Shown: positions 10,106-22,240 of the stretch, piece after piece
Numbering within the stretch: position 1 is the first letter of the stretch
How the letters are laid out: each line of letters begins with the position of its first letter
Assembly: GCA_039619475.1 (NCBI GenBank)
Contig: CM077116.1
Span: 370,230,294 to 370,294,293, forward strand
DNA from: Icerya purchasi
Lineage: Eukaryota; Arthropoda; Insecta; Hemiptera; Monophlebidae
Length of the DNA stretch: 64,000 nucleotides
Reading direction: 5' to 3'
Made by a program: the position numbers and the translations under genes
Notes under the pieces: generated by a model
Database searches by the model: none
Told to the model about the DNA's origin: nothing
The model's input: only the letters and a program-made list of their open reading frames with translations

Positions 10106-12784
10106 GCGGCGAATTGCGATAGACTCTAACACAAAAACTAAGGGGAAAAAAATGTTAGTACTTGATTTTCGGAAAAAGTTATAGGGGAGCGATTTTTCCA
10201 GATTTTTTAAAACGCAAATTAAAATAAGAGTTTGAAATAATTTTTATTAAACTTCGGATTTAAAGAAAATTATCGGACTAAGTATAAAAAATAACGAAAT
10301 TACGAATACGAATATATATTTGTTAAAGAGAATGTTATTAATAAAGAACGAAAAAAGTAAAAAACACCGAAATTTTCAATTGATAATTAATTAATAATAT
10401 AATAAATATTTTTCTTGCTCCACTAATAAAACAGGTACAGATCGCTTAGAAGTACTAAAACTTTTTGAGCAGTTTTCAAACAAACCTATCGAATCCGCAT
10501 CTTTAACGCGCGCGATCAATTAGAATAATTATATACATATTTACTACGTCATTTTTACACCTCCACTAATTTCATAGGGCATAAATACAAAATAATCGAC
10601 TAATCCTATAAGTAATAGGAAATTCGAGTGGGTTTTAATATATTTCTTAATCTAATTCCATTTTAAATATTAATTTTAAAAAATTACGCCTTTTTCCAGA
10701 ATTTAATTTATATTATATATATGTGTACTTAAAAATTAAATCTTAGTTAAATAACAAAAATATTACTTAAAGCTAATAATATTAACCATTTATGAAAACA
10801 CTGTTTTGCTAATAGATTCAACAGTGTGATGGAGTACAAGTGGCTTACACAACTCGCGATGTTAACTTAATACAAGGAGACATCTGAGTGTAAAGTGGGG
10901 TTACCATGTTTCTTCTCGCACATTGGGCACCTCTGCCACAGCAAATCCATATATTGCAATCGAAGATACCCGTTCCGGAATAAACGTTCATATTATCTAG
11001 ACAGTGTGTGCCCAGCTATGGGAGGCTCAGACAATGCGGCTTTCTGCCTAAACGAATTGATTGAGGGGCACAATTTTTTCGCACCTGAATCGTGTTTATT
11101 GCAATTTTACCTGTTTCGTTTTGCTGCTAGTAATTAGAATGAAGTACGCGTTGAGGAAAACATTCAATTACTTGAAATTATATTCTCAATAACAGAAATA
11201 ATTTCGAACGATCTTTTCTTCTTTCCTTTAAAAAAACATTTTCAATCAATTCGCCAATGAGGTTTATCTACATCTTTTGCCGTCGCCGTTCAAAATATTT
11301 GTTTGATTACGATATGCATGAAAGTTTTTATTTCTATGTCTGCTTTGAAGTAATGAAATAAACTATTAAGTTTCAAGAAGTACACATATGTTTATATAGA
11401 AAAAAATATGAATAGTGACCAGGCCTTTTTAAGTCGTTATGGCTGGGGGAAAATAAATTAAAGCGGCCAACAGAATTAATAAATCGCATGGCACCAACAA
11501 TTTTTTGGTTTTATTTTTTTTTCCCCTCTTTATAATGGATTTAGTTATAAGATTCCTCGTCAGATCCCGCAGAATCTAGTATATTAGAGCGTGGGCTGTA
11601 ATTTTACCAGGTTTCGGATTGAAAGGAGGAAGCGGGTTATGAAGGTAACAGTGTACGACATATAATTAAACGTTCAAAAAGGGTCCGGCTTGGTTAGGAA
11701 AATAAAAAAAAAAATCAAAAAGAATGCAACCTCCCATAAGTTGATATGCAGCATTTTAAAATTACCCAAACATGAGGGAAAGACTAAAAAAAAAAAAAAC
11801 GAAAAATATTCTTCCGAATAATAAAAATAGTGTTTTAACAAATTTAAAAATACAAAACAAAAACAACACAAACGTTTTTCTTATTCCCGCTTAGGCAATA
11901 CGTCTAAAAAACGAATCTTAAATAAGATAGCTACTATTCAGGTTTTGCTCATCACCCTCGCTTATATCAATTTTCCGTTAAAGGTACATCGGTAACGACA
12001 AAATTAGACCCAGTTTTAATTTGAATCCAAACGAGAATGTGTTTACGCAACATTATGAAAGCACAATTAATCCTCGGAGAAACAAGCGTATTAATGTAAA
12101 AACAAACTCGACGTCACGTGCCTCGAAGTCCGCTTTATGCGTAATTTTCAAATAAACACATTTCCTCTTCGAACGTTTGCAAATCATGATTGCATACAAT
12201 TATGAAAAAATGTATAAATGATAGACGTGAGAGAAATTGTAGTAAATAAGGTGGTGAAGAATATAATTATAATATGGCCCATAACAATAAACGTTTGTTC
12301 CGGTAGCAATTGTTTATCATTACGAAAGTTTTCCTACGAAATTTTTTGAAAGAAAAAATTAAAATAACGATAATAATAAGTAAAAAACACCATAAAACAA
12401 CTCGGTTTTCAATAAATTATTTGAAAAAAGTTTATCCGACTTTGATTTTTATCGAGGCGACATCGAAGCGGAATTTTTTAGGACTTCTTTTATCGCATTG
12501 TACCGAAGCCAGTTTTAAAAGTTTTTGTGTTCGGTATTCTTTGCATTTATTTATTACCGTCGAATGCGAATAATTTTATGCAAAGCGTGAAGAAAAAGAA
12601 TGATGCTCTTTTGTGTATACAATTATTTTTTTTATCTTAATATTCGAAGTGTAATTCGCTGACGTTTAATCATAAAATTCAACGTAACAAAAAAAAGTTA
12701 ATAAAAACGAGATTTCTCTGACAACCACATCCTGAAAATTCAATTTTTTTTTTCATTCACTGTATTAAGTTCGAATAACTTTCG
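10106..12784. other. No gene seen
   Basis: AT-rich sequence with many A/T runs. Short frames at 10895-11137 and 12310-12573 are motif-free. A search by eye for RT, transposase, helicase or tRNA-like signals on both strands found nothing. Confidence 0.5.
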
Positions 12785-13406
12785 ATTAATATATATATGT
12801 ATATAAAAAAACTCGACCATTTTGACCTTACAAGGAGCTGCGCCCCTTGATTTCTCTTGCTTACGTTTCTATCTCTTTCTCTTCTATACTTTGAATAAAA
12901 TGATCGAAATTTACAACGTAATTCTTTTTGCCGGCCCCTATTAGATGTTATAATGAAAAAATATCCCAATTTTATGTAATAAAAAAAAAAAAAAAAAAAA
13001 CTAATCTATACCATGAATTTTATTAAACTACCGAAACAACTTAATATACTACAACACATATAAATAATGTTTTTTTTTTGCGTTTCCATGGTATTATTAA
13101 ATTAGCAATTATACGCTTTAAATTATGGTGGAAATTCTTATTCATCAACCTGTACAGCAATAAGAAGTGTATTCATTATGTTTCCAAAATCGAAAATTTC
13201 CACCGAACGCAAACGTGAATTGCGGACAAAGAATCAGTAAAATCGGTCTATATAAATACGAGTGATGTGCGAACAAATATTAAAAAAAAAAAAAAAAAAA
13301 CCATACGCGACAATCGTTACCTAATATTGGGACATTATCGTTACTTAAAATTGGGACACTTTTTCTAATGGAGGCCGGCCTAAGAATTACGTTGTAATTA
13401 ATATAC
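12785..13406 (+). mobile_element. TA-microsatellite-flanked element (family M), copy A
   Basis: It begins after a TA/TGTA repeat with ACTCGACCATTTTGACC and a small hairpin, CAAGGAGCTGCGCCCCTTG. It passes through CTATCTCTTTCTCTTCTATA and TTTACAACGTAATTCT next to GCCGGCCCC, and ends with AGGCCGGCCTAAGAATTACG and TTGTAATTAATATAC. The sub-terminal blocks at 12911-12975 and 13330-13404 are inverted copies of each other over about 60 bp. Related copies lie at 14831-15090 (inverted) and 62255-62500. There is no coding capacity, so it is probably non-autonomous. Confidence 0.72.
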
Positions 13407-13607
13407 GTACATATATAGTATGTGCACCAAAGTGTGTATACATATATACCTATAAAAATAAATATACATATGTGTACATACTGAAAGATTACCGTTTAAT
13501 TTAGAACCCTTCCGGGGAGACAAATGTAATGTTACAGTTTTATTTTTATTTTTACACCCCCAGGGATGTTAACCACGATATCGTTCAATATTCGTAGATA
13601 TAATTGT

Positions 13608-13775
13608 TCTTTTTTTGTTTTTTTTTGTGGGGGGGCGCGCGTTAACTATGAATATTAATTCAGCGTATGTGGAATTTTTGGAAGTTACAATGTGTGGCAG
13701 CGGGATTCGAACCCAGTTCTACCCGGATGAAACACCATCGTCTAACTAACTACTTCACAGTAGCTGCAGTGCAGT
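13608..13775 (-). mobile_element. tRNA-headed SINE (family S2), minus strand
   Basis: On the minus strand a tRNA-like head has an A-box-like CAGCTACTGTGAAGTAGTTA and a strong B box, GGGTTCGAATCCCGC. An acceptor-like pairing of TGCAGC with GCTG(C)CA brackets them. A ~70-bp body follows and ends in CCCCCCCACAAAAAAAAA, an A-rich tail. It is not a working tRNA: the anticodon loop is the wrong size (GATG-loop-CATC) and the D-arm is irregular. A tRNA-derived SINE is the simplest reading. Confidence 0.68.
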
Positions 13776-14830
13776 TGATTATTCATTGCACTTTAAATTA
13801 TATTTGAAGATTATTATTAACTTTACATTCGGATAGGCGGCACTTATTTTAAATTTTGTACTGTGAAATATTCCTACGTTGATTTTTCTAAGTAAACCGA
13901 TGGCTGAAAGACGACAATAATAAACAAATACTATATATATATATATATTCGTACCTTCTGGGAGCCGGAGCTTTAACCGGAACGGGGCGCGTCCACAGGC
14001 TGCGGATTGTGAAATGACTTCTAGATATAGAGGCTAGCTGCGAATAAGTCCAGAACGCTCAACTGGACAAATAAGTAGTCGCGGACTAAAGAGCGAATAC
14101 TGGTAGAAAGTCTCATTTGCAGACGATTCCAGTAGCGACAGGACATATAGGGCTGGAGGATGTGGAGAGACCATGCAGGGACTGGTCTGCTAAAACATCA
14201 ACAGTATCCATTGAATGCCCTAGTCCTGGCGAGCCGAGATCGCCATAAGTTTCGCCCCGCTATCTCTCTAATAGCAAAGGGTAGGACAGACTCTTTAGCA
14301 TTGCTGTGCAACTGTCCTAGGAGAATGGATACTCCAAAAAAAAAACACTCTCCCATTAGCACCTTGATTCCCTTTTCCTTCTTCTATTTCCAGAACTTCC
14401 GAATGTTCTTTCCCCGATAACTCTCTTCTCAAGTTTAATCCTATTCCTTCCTCTTGAGCAGCGTGAGCCATGCATTTCCACCGGTCGTCTTCTTTATGGA
14501 TGCCATCGGATTCTGGTGTGTTCGGTGCTGGATGTGGTTATGGTTGTGCACCCATCTCCACATTATCAAATTCCCGCACGGACTATACATTTCATCCAAA
14601 ATCTTCCTAAAATCATCCTAAAAACCTCCCCATTGACCTTCCTAAAATTTTCCCACTTTGTTTACCTTTACCTTCTTTTCCATAGTTTTCCTTTCCCTTA
14701 TGTGATCAAACACCAGCAACATGTACCATTTGCGGGCTTGTCTGCAGAGGAAGAATACGACTGGTCCCGCACTTGAGAACACACTCCTAGTATGAAATGC
14801 ATAAGACTAATTCGGATACGAGTGTCTGTT
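13776..14830. other. Less AT-rich stretch, nothing identified
   Basis: About 13950-14420 is richer in G+C than its surroundings and has an 86-codon plus-strand frame (14160-14420). I could not tie it to any family in any frame. The rest is pyrimidine-rich and AT-rich. It may be an old element fragment, but I cannot support a name. Confidence 0.4.
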
Positions 14831-15090
14831 TAATATATATATATATATTAATTACAACGTAATTCTCAGGCTACCCCCCATTAGAAAAAATGTCCTAATT
14901 TTATGTAACGTTTGTTATATTTTATAGGATTTTTGTGATTATGTTATTATACTCATATGGACCGATTTAGAATTACGTTGTAAATTTTGATCATATTATA
15001 CAAAATATAGAAGAGAAAGAGACAAAAATGTAAACAAGAGGGGTTAAGGGTCACAGCCCCTTGCGAGGCCAAAATGGCCGAGTTTATTTT
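14831..15090 (-). mobile_element. TA-microsatellite-flanked element (family M), copy B, inverted
   Basis: In reverse complement it reads AACTCGGCCATTTTGGCCT, GCAAGGGGCTGTGACCCTT, TTTGTCTCTTTCTCTTCTAT and ATGATCAAAATTTACAACGT. After a short middle part it ends with the TTAGAAAAAATGTCC/GTAGCC block and ATTACAACGTAATTCT pointing the other way. TA microsatellites lie immediately on both sides (14833-14848 and about 15090-15118). It is shorter than copy A because the centre is deleted. Confidence 0.7.
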
Positions 15091-15118
15091 ATATACATAT
15101 ATATAATATATATATATA

Positions 15119-15577
15119 TTACCATAATGGAAAAGTTACTGCGTTTTTATTTTTTTATCGTCGGAGGTTTGTTGAAATTAAACAATCAACGCCGTAAAAA
15201 AATTAACAGAAGCAATCAGCCGGCTTATGACCTACTTAACTAGTCTTAGTTTGTTTTGGACTAAATAAACAAGAAAGGGTTTTATTTATAGGTCCTGAAT
15301 ATTCGTAATCACACAGGTGATCAAACAATTTATGTCTACAGTAATGAACGATATGATTTTTACAGATTACAGTCCGCATAGATTGCAAATTTTTATTTAC
15401 ATTCTGTAAAAAATAAATAAATCTGAGCATAGCAGGGGCAAATTGTCCCGCTTACGTATACAGTTCTAATCTAATATATCGGTATATAAAATCATTACGC
15501 GTACAGTCATAAGCTTCTGTCTATATTTACAAGTTTTATTTAAATACAAATCATTTTTATACATATATACATATATT
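15119..15577. other. No gene seen
   Basis: AT-rich DNA between two repeat blocks. It ends in a CATATATA microsatellite that leads into the tandem unit. Short frames on both strands lack motifs. Confidence 0.5.
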
Positions 15578-16535
15578 GATACGGATTCGGTACTTTTGGC
15601 GTTATCTTTTATTCGACGTTCGAGCTAGAAATCATTCTTCGATTTATCCATTAATTTTGTCTTGTCTAGGAAGCTTATATGGCCGATATCAAAAATCCCC
15701 GAGATCGGCGGCGTGATCGTCGAGTACACGGTCGCGCTGGGGTAGAGACGTAATAGTATCTGAGTGGTACTGGTCAGTAGCTAAGGCAATGATATACGTG
15801 TGCGGCAAGAAGCGCCGAATTAGATGTGTCGAGCAATATCGAACGGCGAGAATATTATAAACCCGCAACAGTCAGGCAGGGCGGTTAACGCGGGAGTATA
15901 TTCTAGAAACATCGGTGCAATTATTACCGTTATCAGATGTTAATTGTTGTAAGATTAATCGGTAATTTCAGACGTTCGGTTAGAGATATTCAGCTAGACA
16001 CATTGTCGTACCAAAAATCTGCGCGCTAGTCGTCGTCAAGCGTGGCAGCGTATTACCTAGTCGTCGTGTTACCTTTTTTCGTGGAATCTTATTGCGCCAA
16101 GTCGCACGTTTTCAATTCCGGTGCCAAAATTTTAAATTAATCAGTTAAATTTTTCGTACAATTTTTTTTTTTTCTAGTCTATATCAATTCGGTACGCGTC
16201 CGTTTTGTTTGTTTGTAACTTTTTACGAAAATATACGCGGTTTTGGGTAAAACTCTCGTTATTGGACACGTGGTGTCGGCTAGAAGATATCTTCGGTGTG
16301 GAGAGATCAACGCCGTTCCGAGGCGGGATCGTGGCCGAATTTGGTTTTTGTGATCTTATTTATATTTTCCTTTCTTTATTAAATTTCCTTACGATACCTT
16401 TCAAAAAAAAGCCTAATGCTCTAAGTGGAGCTCATCCGATTGCAACAGGTTGCTGGCGCCCATTTTTATTAATATTATCACTTTGTCGGAGAAAAAGAGT
16501 TCATAACAATATACATATATGTATATGTATATATT
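15578..16535 (+). repeat. Tandem ~0.95-kb unit, copy 1
   Basis: It starts GATACGGATTCGGTAC, carries GGGGTAGAGACG, GTCAGGCAGGGCGGTT, GCCGTTCCGAGGCGGGATCG and GCCTAATGCTCTAAGTGGAG, and ends in a CATATATGTATATG microsatellite. Every block recurs in the same order in 16536-17430. The unit is richer in G+C than its surroundings and has no convincing protein. It could be an LTR, the untranslated part of a LINE, or an unknown non-autonomous element. Confidence 0.82.
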
Positions 16536-17430
16536 GAGACGGATTCGGTATGCGTAGCGCTATTTCTTGACGACGTTTGAGTTAGAAATTAATCTCTGGT
16601 TGTTCATCAATTCACGATCTCTGGAACGTCGTTCTAGGCTGCATCGTTGCTTTGTCGTGCCAAGGAGGCCAAAACCAAAAATTCTCCCGTGTTCGGTAGT
16701 AAGTCCAGGGTCGTTTGTACGGTCGCATCGGGGTAGAGACGCTTTGGTGCCTCAGTGGTAGTGGTCGAGGGCAGAGGCACTGACTTGTACTTGCGGCGAA
16801 AGCGCGGAATATTGTGTGTGTGTTGAGTAACGTTGAGCTGCAGGCAGGCTGAAAAATCCCACTAAAATCAGGCAGGGTAGTTTGTGCGGCGATCTATGTA
16901 CGTAGAAGTGTTCTTCTAGAATCTTCTGCGTAGCCTTTATTAGCGTCGTACTGAACCATTGTTCGATCAGTTTCTTAGCTATTCTAGTAGTCATAGCGGA
17001 CTAATCGTCGATTCGACGTATCTCTAGTCGTTTTGTATCGTTTCGTGCATATCATCGGAGCGCCATGCCACGAATCTAACCGTTCTTTTTGTGTAAATTT
17101 ACTGGTTTGTTCTTATTTATTATTATTCGTTCTGCCGTACGTTGTTTAATATACGCGTTTTGGGTTCGAAGTGTATGTCATTGGACTCGTGGTGCGGGGG
17201 TTTTATGATATCTCCGTTGTGGAGGGACCACCGCCGTTCCGGGGCCGGATCGCAGTCGAATTGTTTTTTTTTTTAAATTTTATTTCTATTTTCCCCTTTT
17301 TGAGTGTTTTTCCAATAGTTTTTTTTTTTTTTTTCAAAACCCTAATGCTCTGAGAGAGGCCTATCCGATTGTGACACTGCGAGTGTTGTTGGCGCCGGTT
17401 TTCTTGTTATTTTGTCGGGGAGAATCAGGT
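16536..17430 (+). repeat. Tandem ~0.95-kb unit, copy 2
   Basis: It starts GAGACGGATTCGGTATGCG, 958 bp after the start of copy 1. Matching blocks are GGGGTAGAGACGC, ATCAGGCAGGGTAGTT, GCCGTTCCGGGGCCGGATCG and CCTAATGCTCTGAGAGAGG. It ends at TTTGTCGGGGAGAATCAG followed by a TATACATATACATA repeat. Divergence from copy 1 is substantial, with scattered substitutions and indels, so the duplication is old. The open frames inside (16567-16761, 17171-17353) are not conserved as frames between copies, which argues against coding. Confidence 0.82.
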
Positions 17431-17460
17431 ATACATATACATATACATATGTAATATATA

Positions 17461-17555
17461 TGCTACCCTCATTGGTGCCGTTGGGCTTAGTACACTGTGA
17501 ACCTTAACTTCACAATCCCCGACGCCCTGCTAAGGGTATGGGACTTTACTTTGCA
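17461..17555 (+). mobile_element. SINE family S1, 3' fragment
   Basis: It shares GCCGTTGGGCTTAGTAC, TGTGAACCTTAACTTCA and GGGTATGGGACTTT with the tail of the SINE at 61381-61655, in the same order and spacing. The tRNA-like head is missing. It directly follows the microsatellite that ends tandem copy 2. Confidence 0.85.
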
Positions 17556-19649
17556 TATGAATAAAATTAAGATGAATACGAAAAAATACGAAAAAAAAAA
17601 ACAAAAAAAAAAAAACAACTAAAAGTAAAAGATAACGATGGGAAAGAACGAACTAAAGTGTCAGAATAGAGAACCGATAGTTTAAAATTCTGCAAGTTAG
17701 GTACTGCGCAGTTTTTAACACAAAACAAACATGGAATCTAACGAGCGCCTTTTGCTAACTTCAGTCAGCCAAACAGAGACCGATAATAAAATCAACGATA
17801 TACATATGTAGGTGAGTAAATATTAATAAAATCTGTCTATCGTTTCTACATTTAAGCAATCCTCTTCTGTACTATCGCTACTGGAAAAATATATACACAT
17901 CCGTCCACACTTTTTTATTTTGGCTTTCGGTCAGTTAAAAGCAGTTATAATAATACCTGTTTGTTATATTCTAGTTCTTTTTATCGCTGCCAACTGCAAC
18001 GGTTTAACATTCGAATAAATAATCGGTAAATTTAATGTAACACCTCGATATTTAAGCGCTGCATACCTGCCATTTCCCGTTCAGGATTTCTCGATTTCTA
18101 TTTATTTAGACTATTCTACGTTTTTTCTCATTGGTGTTCACTTTTCGCCGCATCATCACACGTATACTCTCTATAAAATTACGAAGTCGACAGTATTCAA
18201 TTTAATATTTCATTTTTTTATTCTCATTATGCACCGAGTTTCCTGAAAACATTTAGGAAATTCGTGAATTAATTAAACGACGACAACCACGATTAATAGT
18301 TCTGTTTTGTCACCCTCGTTTAACACTTTTATTCCACCTATTTTAAATGAATGAAACAATAAACTAGAAATATTTGGACACCGTACTACTGTGTAATTAT
18401 TAAAACATTACAATCGCATTATTTTTGTACAGTACGGCAGTTGCGAACGCGGACATTTACAACAATAAGCAATTCATTTTTTAAGTTACTGCTTTAAAAA
18501 TTCTATTTCCCACTGGCAATTTTAAAATTTTAAGTGACAGAAAAATACAAAGTATAATAAATTTCAAAAAAGCAGTAATTATTATCGTAAACAGGATTTA
18601 CTTGTGACTCTGTCAATGTGTGTGTGTGTGTGTGTGTGGGTGTACAAGAAGAATATCAGAGAAATTATTATAGCGAATCTGGGGTATAAAGTATTTCCCG
18701 TATACTGAATAAGACTAAAGGGAAAGGATTGCATTAACAAAACACGGTGTACATATACAGCGGCTGTTTATTAATAAATCGAGGAAAGTATGAAAAATGA
18801 TAACATAAACAGCCATTAAACGTAAATTAATATTTTAGGAATGTGCCTCCTTTAGTACTGGAAAAGAAGAAAGGAAAAACCTTATTAATAATGACATTAC
18901 ATCTTAATAACTATAGAAGACTTAATTTGCCGATTCGGGCATGTTTTTCTGCATTTAAAAACCGGTAAACATATTCGCTCCAAACCTGATCTTTTAACCG
19001 TTCCACATTTATTTTCGACATCAAATTTTGATATGATATTTCCTATTTTCAAACTAAATCGTACAAAACAAAGTATACTTAGAAAAAAATCTCATAAAAC
19101 TTGAAATACAATCAAAAGATTATTTTAAAAATGAACATTTATAGAATTTACTTTATGTTTATATATGTGACATATTGACATAATAATCTATTTATAAATT
19201 TAACAAGATGATTAACATACATGTAAGACGAAAAATAAAAATTTTTTGTCATCTATATATTTCTTACTATCTGTGATAGAATCAAAGAAAGATCTATATT
19301 CTATTCACTATTCAGCCTATTCGAGTCAAGTATTAACCAGACATGGAACATTTTGGAAATATCTGTGTAAAATGAACATAACAGACTCAATAAAATGTGT
19401 ACGTTGTTGTACTGCCGAAGGTGATTTCCATAAATGCCAAAATTCAGCAATTAATTTTCCGCTATATGTATGTATACCTTCAACGAGCTTGCGAGAAAAT
19501 GTAACAAGTTCAGTTCATGCGCTCAGGGTTATTTCGTATGTTAAGTTAACGATAATCACAATTACCATTTACATAAAACTAAATTCAAAAACAGGAATCT
19601 GCATTTTCCCGTTTGCAAAAAGGGAGAGTCACATACCTTTTGCGATTTT
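17556..19649. other. No gene seen; short (GT)n at about 18617-18640
   Basis: AT-rich with a GT microsatellite. The 135-codon plus-strand frame at 19246-19653 has a biased, low-information composition and no recognisable domain, so I do not call it. Confidence 0.5.
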
Positions 19650-20060
19650 TTGAAATTATCGCCATCTTCAAAAATTTCGCTCCCGACAAAAAGCGATCAT
19701 TCTAATAAATCACACGCCCGGGAAAAAAAAAATATTTTTTTCAAAGATTTCGAGTTTCCAGCGCGCTGAGGGTTAAATTTTAAGGTTGGAAACCCGGATG
19801 TTCCGAACTAGAGAAATTTTACCCTTGTTCAAAATTTTTAGCTATAATACTCGCGACGCTAAGGGGAACGCGTCATATTTTACGCTTTTTTGAGCTTTTC
19901 GTCAATTTTGAAAGTTTCGTTAAGGAAATTACGGTTTCCTTCCCGACAAATAGCGATCTTTCCAACAATATATCACATGCTCGAAAAAAAAAATATTTTT
20001 TTCAAAACTTTCGAGCTTTCAGCGCCTTAAGGATCTGAATTAAAGTTGAAAGCTTGGTTT
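19650..20060 (+). repeat. Diverged 260-bp tandem duplication
   Basis: CCCGACAAAAAGCGATCATT with the following AAATATTTTTTTCAAAG, TTTCGAGTTTCCAGCGC and GGTTGGAAACC recurs 260 bp later. The second version reads CCCGACAAATAGCGATCTTT, AAATATTTTTTTCAAAAC, TTTCGAGCTTTCAGCGCC and GTTGAAAGC. Two imperfect copies are visible. The function and family are unknown. Confidence 0.75.
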
Positions 20061-22240
20061 ATATTTCTGCTATGAAACGGTTCTTTATGCATATATTTAA
20101 AATACGTTTTGGTTTCTACAACGTTTTTACTCGGGCTATTACTTACGTGATATTTCTTCTTTTTTTTTTTTTCCAATTTTTGGCCTAAAGAGGGAGGGGG
20201 GGTTAAATAAGTTTTTAACAGTAATTTTTTGATCTTTTAATCAAAGGACTTGTGCATTTTATATAAAGAATAAAAATGATAAAAAAAAAAAAGAAAATCC
20301 TTATAAAATAATATAAAATTTTCTTATTAAGATAATATTTCGGTACCATCGGATCTTCTGTACGTTGATATAAATATATTTCTACTCACCCGGCGGCACC
20401 CATTCAAGTGATTCAAGAATAATTCAGATCGCAGGTCACCTACCAGCACGCCCACACGCACATATGTATATGTGGATTTGCAACGATCCGACGAATTTCG
20501 TTATAGGGCATAATTTTTTGTAATTTTGATAGAATAGTTGATATTATTTTTTTCATTTATGATTCGCGTTTTTGCGAAATACTTCCATTTCATCAAATGC
20601 CGCATTACTTCCGAAAAATGACATAGTCCTTAATACATTTATATTATTTATACTTTCTCGACTCGAAAAAATGCATCATTAAATACGATAATACTGTACG
20701 GGCCGAAAAGAAAAAAAAAAAAAAAGAAAGAGATTGTTTTATAGCAGTAACGGATAAGTGAATGCAGAGAATTTAATGTCACTATTAAAGAATTAAAGAA
20801 CAAGGATAGACAAATTAAAAAACGCAAAAAGATACATAAAAAGTTGTTTTCTTTAAATAAAGTAAAATAATATAAAAAAATCTCTAAAATAAGGAAAATC
20901 ATGTTCCTATCAAATTGAGATATTTCAAAAGAAGAAGAAGAAGAAGTAAAAGCGTTGGTCGATATTGATGTGAAATGTAACTTTTTAAATCGACGTTTTT
21001 ATTTCATTTTTTTAAAAATTAAAAGCCTTCTTTAAATTATTTTTTTATATAATTTTATTTTACAATTTTTATTTACATTTATGAAGTAATTTTTCCTGAT
21101 TTGCGAAATATTAAGAAGTTCTTTCTTTTTCGACGTTTGCTTTAACGACTACTCAGCACTTGATGATACTTACTGAGATTCATATTACACCTCACCACTA
21201 ACCTTAAACAAAGAGGATCATTCGAATAATCACCGTGACGAAAAGAGACAGTTATACGTAGTAATGTTCAGTCAATAATGCGCCATGTGAAGGTTTCAAT
21301 TTTTTTCTGTTCAAATTTATAATTAGTAAGATTGATAAAATATTTCAATTTTTGTCTTACAAAAAATTATTGTTTTCCAACTTTCAATTGCACGGTAAAT
21401 TGACTATTGACTACGTTATTAAAAATTTCTCCAAAGAAATCCCAATTTTTTCACGTTATTTATTGAGAGTACCTGCGTTTACCGATAGTTACCGATAAAT
21501 ACACTCATAATACGGTACCATTACCCACCGGTGTACGAACAAAGAATCATTATAAATCGATCGGCACAAGTTCAAGAGGAGTTTAAAGGAATTTTATAAG
21601 AAGGAGTGTAGAGCTGCAAGGGTGGCAGATGAGGATTTGGTGGGAGCATCGAAACGAAAAAAGGCAAATTAGTTTCGAATGAAATTGAAGATTAAAGAAT
21701 TAACGTGAAAGAGATCTGAAAAGAACAAGCAAAAAGTAGTACGCAGAACTATTATTATTCGTTGGAAACATTCTTCCTGTATATGTACATCTCTGTCGTT
21801 GCAGTAGAAGAATCATTGGATGGTCAGATGAACACTTCGATCTGGGTGAATCATACAGTGTGCTGTAAGTTAGGACGCTCTATAGGCAAGAACCAATCGA
21901 AATTACAAAACGGGATAATCTGCTGAACGAAGGGAAAAAAAGTTCTACCAGATCCGATGGGCAGAAATTATGCCATTATTTGCGCTTTTCATCCGGCTTT
22001 AGTAGGAAGAAAATTTTACGCTTCGAGAGTATTGAAACTCACACACTCTGCGGCAAATACAGAGAACTAACTCGGTTCCTGCGCTGCACTAATATCGCAC
22101 AAGATGATAAGTGGCCGACTTAGGCGGGAACTTGGAAAATGTGAAGACCAAGGCGGTCGTCTTGTTGCTTTTAGCGCACAGCCGGAACAACATAAAAGTT
22201 TGCGTCGAAAGGAATGTAATGTGCTGTAATTTTTAGTACG
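20061..22240. other. No gene seen; small (GAA)n at about 20930-20946
   Basis: AT-rich DNA that becomes less AT-rich after about 21800. 22161-22178 is an 18-bp exact match (CTTGTTGCTTTTAGCGCA) to 58831-58848 near the end of an RT fossil, hinting at an old element end. Nothing else is supported. Confidence 0.45.

Noticed and set aside
13691..13772. A genuine tRNA gene on the minus strand
   Set aside because: The B box is good, but the anticodon loop size and D-arm are wrong and an A-rich tail follows the body, so a SINE is more likely.
19246..19653. 135-codon plus-strand open frame
   Set aside because: No family resemblance. It ends at the start of a tandem repeat and looks like chance.
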